Assembly (NCBI GenBank): GCA_036320915.1
Contig: JAXBDG010000005.1
Coordinates: 2,108,001-2,172,000 of the forward strand
DNA length: 64,000 bases
Origin: Linnemannia elongata
Lineage: Eukaryota; Mortierellomycota; Mortierellomycetes; Mortierellales; Mortierellaceae
Direction of reading: 5' to 3'
The notes beneath the pieces were generated by a model, which saw nothing but the letters and a program-made list of their open reading frames with translations, was not told the DNA's origin and searched no databases. The position numbers were made by a program, and so were the translations under genes. The number at the start of each line of letters is the position of its first letter. Position 1 is the stretch's first letter. Positions 59,978 to 64,000 of the stretch are shown piece by piece.

Positions 59978-61345
59978 CTGCAAGAAAGAGAGAGTGAGAG
60001 GGAGGAAGAACAGACTGAAGTTAGATAACGAGGACTCAACAGAATGGGGAGTATAAGACTCTGACACGCAAACGAGAGGTCAATTGGCCAAAGGTATAGA
60101 TACGGCGGCAGTGAGGGTTGGGGTGAATATGGCAGAGGACGCTGCGGGCAGCAAACCTAAGGTGTTCTGTACCTCTTTTCATTCCTCTATCATTGTTCAT
60201 TCTTTTATCCAGCAAATACGGCAGTGATCGGTTGACAAACATATACCCAACTCGCTACTTCTTTTCTTAATCTTTCTTCTTGAAAACCCCTTCTTTCTGC
60301 CTTTTCCGAGGTCCCATGCGGCTTGTCGCATATACATCGACAGAACAAAAGAGACAGGACACTTGTATAAAAAGAAGACTGTGGTGATAAACAATACACA
60401 ACAATAATAACCCCAATCCCCGCGGAAAGGGGTAAAAACTAAAACAAAAAAAGAGATGGAAGAGAGGAAAACAAACAGAAAGGCAAAAATAAGGGATTGA
60501 CTGATACGCTTGTTCCTGTCGTGTCCTGTCCTGCGTCGTATGTGTGAGAGTACGAACAAAACGTCGGTTCCCTTCCGTTTTCGTCTCTCCAATCGCATGT
60601 ACACCTGCAAAAAAAAAGTTGTCTGCGTGTGTGTGTGTGGGTGTTTTCGCCGTATCGATTTGCGTGAGTCGACATCGGAGGGAGAGGGAGATGCAAGTTG
60701 TGTTTTTTTGCTTTCTCTACCCTTCGTTCGTGCGCAATCAATCAGACCGCTCTGTATCTCCATCTCATGGCGCAAAATGGCCGCTTCCGCCGTGCTCACT
60801 CTTTCTCCAAAGGCTATCGGGCCATTTCTCACGCTCGTCTTTTTTTCCAGGCGTCGTTTATTTGATATCCTCCCTTTTTTCGCTTCCATGGCTTCTTTTG
60901 CATATCTCCCTTTTGCCTCGTGTGCACATGTGGGTTCACGGTTCACATCTTGTCGTACGCATGGAAGTCAAGACCTAGTTCTGTCCTGTGCAGAGAGGGC
61001 GCTAATAGAAGAATACAGGCACAATTGCGTCCATCCGGTTATGTGGCGCGCAGTAGTTCCTCTTCCTTTCTGCCTCTACCACTTACCCAATTGACTCCTC
61101 TTTAACTACCTCTTTCTCCTTGTCTGCCGCATCCATCTAATACTCTTTCTCGTTCACCTCGTCTGCCACGCCCTACTTTTTCTCTCTTTGTCTAACACAT
61201 CCTTCTCTTTCTCTCTCTTCAGTTGTCTACAGCGTGCTTCTCCTCCAGCCTTTATCTCTCATATCCACCGCCTTTACTTGTACTCCTATAAGTGCTGACT
61301 TTGTCGTTTATCACCGATCGTCCAAGTTGACCGGACCCCTTTAGC
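59978..61345. other. Interval upstream of the AF4-like gene
   Basis: Should contain the missing 5' exon(s) of the AF4-like gene on the minus strand, but I could not place them. A 249-codon minus frame (60197-60946) and a 194-codon plus frame (60510-61094) overlap each other and show no recognisable domain. Confidence 0.4.
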
Positions 61346-61889
61346 TTACAGCTCTAGACGGGGCATTGCACTCACTCCTTCGTCCAGTTGTCCAAAAGAA
61401 AAGACCATTCTCCACACTCTTATACAGAAAACAACGAAGGTTCTTATCACGGGTGACCCAAATAAAAAATGAATACACAAAATAACGAAGAAACAAACTT
61501 TACCCAGGTACATAGTTGAACTGCAAACCCACTGCCCACCCGGAGAGGGCTGGCGGCGTTGGGGGAACGACCCAGTCGTTTCTGTTAGCGCCTCCGATCG
61601 TTGGGCTTTTCTCGTGCGAGGGTCGATCCTTGAACCCCCAGGATCGGGGAGAGAAGGTGGCGTATTCGACACAGTTGAGGAGAAGCTCTGGCCCCAGGTT
61701 GCCTCCGCCGGCTGTCCAGTTTCGTCGAAAGTCGGCTATTTTTTGGTCGAGGTCGTCGTATGAGTGCTGAGCCGAGGTTGGGGTGTTGAGTGAGCTTGTG
61801 TTGGTGGAGGTGACGATTGAGTTTGGGCTAGGAATGGAAGGGCTGGGAAGTGTCCCCGCGCGGGAGGCAGACGAGGTTGCCGTCGACAT
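61346..61889 (-). CDS. Small hypothetical protein
   Basis: Proposed exons are 61504-61889 and 61346-61418 (GTAAAG donor, ATAAG acceptor), giving 152 residues. The ATG at 61889 opens a Ser/Thr-rich stretch (about 1-42). Then comes a likely folded part: YDDLDQKIADFRRNWTAGGG, PELLLNCVEYATFSPRSWGF and WVVPPTPPALSGWAVGLQFNYVPG. The second exon adds VWRMVFSFGQLDEG and a short tail. No family recognised and no signal peptide. The second exon is less certain than the first. Confidence 0.5.
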
Positions 61890-63634
61890 TGAGCGAGGCA
61901 ACGGAAGCGTGGTAGGTGTGTCGATGTGTTGTTGTGGATGCCTGTTTGAAAAGGTGGAAGTGGGAGGCTGTGATGTGGTGTTTTGAGGCTATTTAAAAGG
62001 CGTAGGTATGAGTGAATGAGAAAAGAGTCGAAAAAGTAGGATTAGATGACCATGGGGCAAGGTTGGCGGTTGTAGATGAATGAAGTTTGAAAGGGTGAAG
62101 AAGACACAGACAGAAGGCGAGGAGAAGAAAGGGTACAAGGAGGAGAGAAGAGAGAGAGACAAGAGATAAGGAGGAGAAGGGAGGGCGATGAGTTCAAAGA
62201 GCAAGAGCTAAAAAAAACCAAGGCAGGGTGGAGTTGTTGATTAGAGAGAGAAGAGGAAAAGGTATGAGAATAGCAAAGGACAAAAGTCAGGAAAAGGCCC
62301 ATTAAAGAGAGATATAAGTTGAATGCGATTGAATTCGATGGCTTGGATTGGACAAGGCCTTTGATCCTTCTCCTCTTTTGTAGAAATCGAAACGATTCAA
62401 AGCCCCAGCACTGCTGCACAAGGGAAGTGCAAGGGATATCATTGTCGTCGTCGTCGTCTTCTTTCTTTCCTTATGCTCTGGTCCCTGTCTCTACCCCTGT
62501 CCCTGTCCCTGTCATTATCACCACTCACAGCTAGCAACGCTTCCTTCATACACTCTCTTTCGTCATCGACTCCCTTTTTTTTTTTTTTTGTTCCATGTCA
62601 ACATTCAACTGACATGCTGAAACCTGTTACCTTGAATCGTTGGGTTATTGTAGAATGAGAATGAGAGAACACGAGAGAGTAGAGAGTAGGAAGTTGTGTT
62701 GTAAGAGAGGAGGAGGAGGAGAAGGGATAGATGTGGGGAGTGCCGTTGTTAAGGTAATATATGTTTGCGGATTGATGGTGTCTATGGGTACGACTGGTCG
62801 GAGAAGAGGCAGAAGATACAGAAAATAATGAAGGACGGAAAGAAAGACAAAGGCGGACAGATCTTTTGATTCATCAAGAATTCATTTCTAGACCCGCCCT
62901 CAGCCACCTACCTCTTCCGCGGATTTAAAAAAAAAAGAAAAAAAAAGGCGACGACGGGGCGCATACGTTACATGTACACGCAGGCATGATATCTTTGTTC
63001 TTCGCCAAGGTCTCCTTCGAGTCCATCTTTCATATTAGCCACATGGGGTTGGATGCCACATTTTTATTATCTTCATTCCAGGCGTCGTTGTGGTTAATGC
63101 CGCACGAAAAACGAGGAGTAATGCTCACATGACTGGAAAGCGAAACGCGAGATTTAGTGGCGTTCTATTCAATTGGAAAAAAGGGAAGGGCATGGTTTGC
63201 TACCCCACACAAGCGCATCTAGACGAATAAGAAAAGAATAGGATAGGATACGCTCGGAAAATTTACACAACGATAGTCTCTCTTGTTCCTCACCCCCCCT
63301 CGTCCGTCCTTTTTTTCTGTTTGTCGTGCGTGCGTACGTCTTGTGAATGAGTGGAGTGTGTATATGTAGTATGCTCTTTGTGTGCATGTTGCGTGAGTGT
63401 TGTTTTGGGGTCAAATTGATATTGGAATGTTGAATGGACCACCACAGCATGAGGGACGTACATACCATAAAAACGAAGGCTAATATGCTCAATCGTTCCA
63501 TCGTCTGGTAGGGATAGATACAGAGACAAAAAAGTATATACCACCCTCACCCACCAACACTAACAACAAACCGGCATTAGCACCAACCCCGCACTGTCAA
63601 CAGCATCATTGTCAAAGGACAACAGCAATTGGCA
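61890..63634. other. Gene-free interval near the window end
   Basis: GA-rich and CT-rich stretches, including a short CCCTGT-like repeat at 62485-62512. A minus-strand ATG at 63501 followed by 12 codons (MERLSILAFVFM) and GTATGT could be a tiny first exon, but no partner exon was found. Confidence 0.35.
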
Positions 63635-64000
63635 ATGATCACCATCATCGCTATTTTCGTCCCTATTGTGCGTTCTCGTTGGCCCATATTCCGCTCTCGC
63701 CTCGCTCTTAAGCAGTTGCAGCGTGCACGCAAGATTAGTGAGCAAGTCGATATGCGCGCGTGTGTTTTACGTATGGTATGTATGTTCGTCGTGCATGTCC
63801 TTTTTTTCTTTTGTTCTGTCCCCAGTTTATATCATTCCTTCTTCTTTTTCCGTTTCTTTTTTTTTCGCATCCTCCCTCTCCCTTCTTTCTTGATACCTTT
63901 TTTCCGCCCACCCCCTTTCTGTCCCCCTTTCCTTCCTTTGTGTCCTCTGATTTGTTCCTTGCTATCATTTCTCCGCTTCTTCTTTCTTCTTTCCACTTCT
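63635..64000 (+). CDS. Possible 5' exon of a gene running off the window
   Basis: The ATG at 63635 has good context (GGCAATG). It is followed by 47 codons with coding-like content (MITIIAIFVPIVRSRWPIF.., then LKQLQRARKISEQVDM) up to a GTATGT donor at about 63776. The sequence after it is T/C-rich and intron-like. The start is hydrophobic and then basic, so a signal anchor or mitochondrial presequence is possible. No family recognised. Confidence 0.35.
   Translation, partial: MITIIAIFVPIVRSRWPIFRSRLALKQLQRARKISEQVDMRACVLRMVCMFVVHVLFFFCSVPSLYHSFFFFRFFFFRILPLPSFLIPFFRPPPFCPPFLPLCPLICSLLSFLRFFFLLSTS

Noticed and set aside
60197..60946. 249-codon minus-strand frame as the N-terminus of the AF4-like gene
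   Set aside because: It contains poly-T and dinucleotide-rich stretches and an out-of-character hydrophobic segment, and no donor joins it cleanly in phase to the exon at 59977.
60510..61094. 194-codon plus-strand frame
   Set aside because: Overlaps the frame above on the other strand; CT-rich, no recognisable domain, no splice partner.

Overview
The window is nuclear DNA of a fungus. Genes are dense and intron-rich (about 50-200 nt introns with GT..AG ends and CTAAC-like branch points). Proteins carry long Ser/Asn/Gln/His-rich low-complexity tracts, and intergenic DNA is full of poly-A/T and GA/CT tracts. The gene set (PHO88/SND3, PMT2-type mannosyltransferase, FMC1, Hot13-like CHY finger, PUF protein, tandem secreted alpha-carbonic anhydrases) fits an early-diverging filamentous fungus, most likely Mucoromycota/Mortierellaceae. 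That lineage call is inference. No prokaryotic operons, CRISPR, complete transposons, viral genes or toxin genes were seen. Splice models were built by hand from phase-compatible donors and acceptors.

Layout. 1-2.7 kb: 5' part of a catalase (-) and a single-exon secreted protein (-). 5.2-10.3 kb: a 1603-residue F-box/LRR protein (+) ending in a CaaX box. 10.5-11.9 kb: PHO88/SND3 (-) with a 4-codon first exon. 13.0-15.3 kb: C2H2 zinc-finger factor (-). 17.3-17.9 kb: a cryptic four-exon small membrane protein (+) just downstream of a run of 24 G. 18.3-22.0 kb: a CCCH plus PUF RNA-binding protein (-) with a methionine-rich tail. 24.2-28.8 kb: two near-identical C/D-box snoRNAs in successive introns, followed by a PMT2-type O-mannosyltransferase (+) whose transcript may contain them.

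29.1-32.3 kb: long-chain acyl-CoA synthetase (-) with a C-terminal AKL. 33.1-33.8 kb: FMC1 (+). 34.1-34.9 kb: CHY zinc-finger protein (-). 35.2-37.9 kb: DNA polymerase epsilon subunit DPB2 (-). 38.6-43.8 kb: tandem alpha-carbonic anhydrases (+), the first with a large acidic/Asn-rich insertion. 44.6-45.9 kb: type II membrane protein, possible glycosyltransferase (-). 47.6-50.7 kb: arrestin-like protein (-). 53.8-54.4 kb: CENP-W-like histone-fold protein (-), divergent from an Alba/Rpp25-like protein (+, 54.7-55.6 kb). 55.8-60.0 kb: a large RS/RD-rich nuclear protein (-) with an AF4/FMR2-like C-terminal domain. 61.3-61.9 kb: small hypothetical (-). 63.6 kb to the end: a possible gene start (+).

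Most genes are unrelated housekeeping functions, as expected for a eukaryotic chromosome. The links that look meaningful are the tandem carbonic anhydrases, the snoRNA pair upstream of PMT2, and the shared 320-bp promoter of the CENP-W-like and Alba genes.
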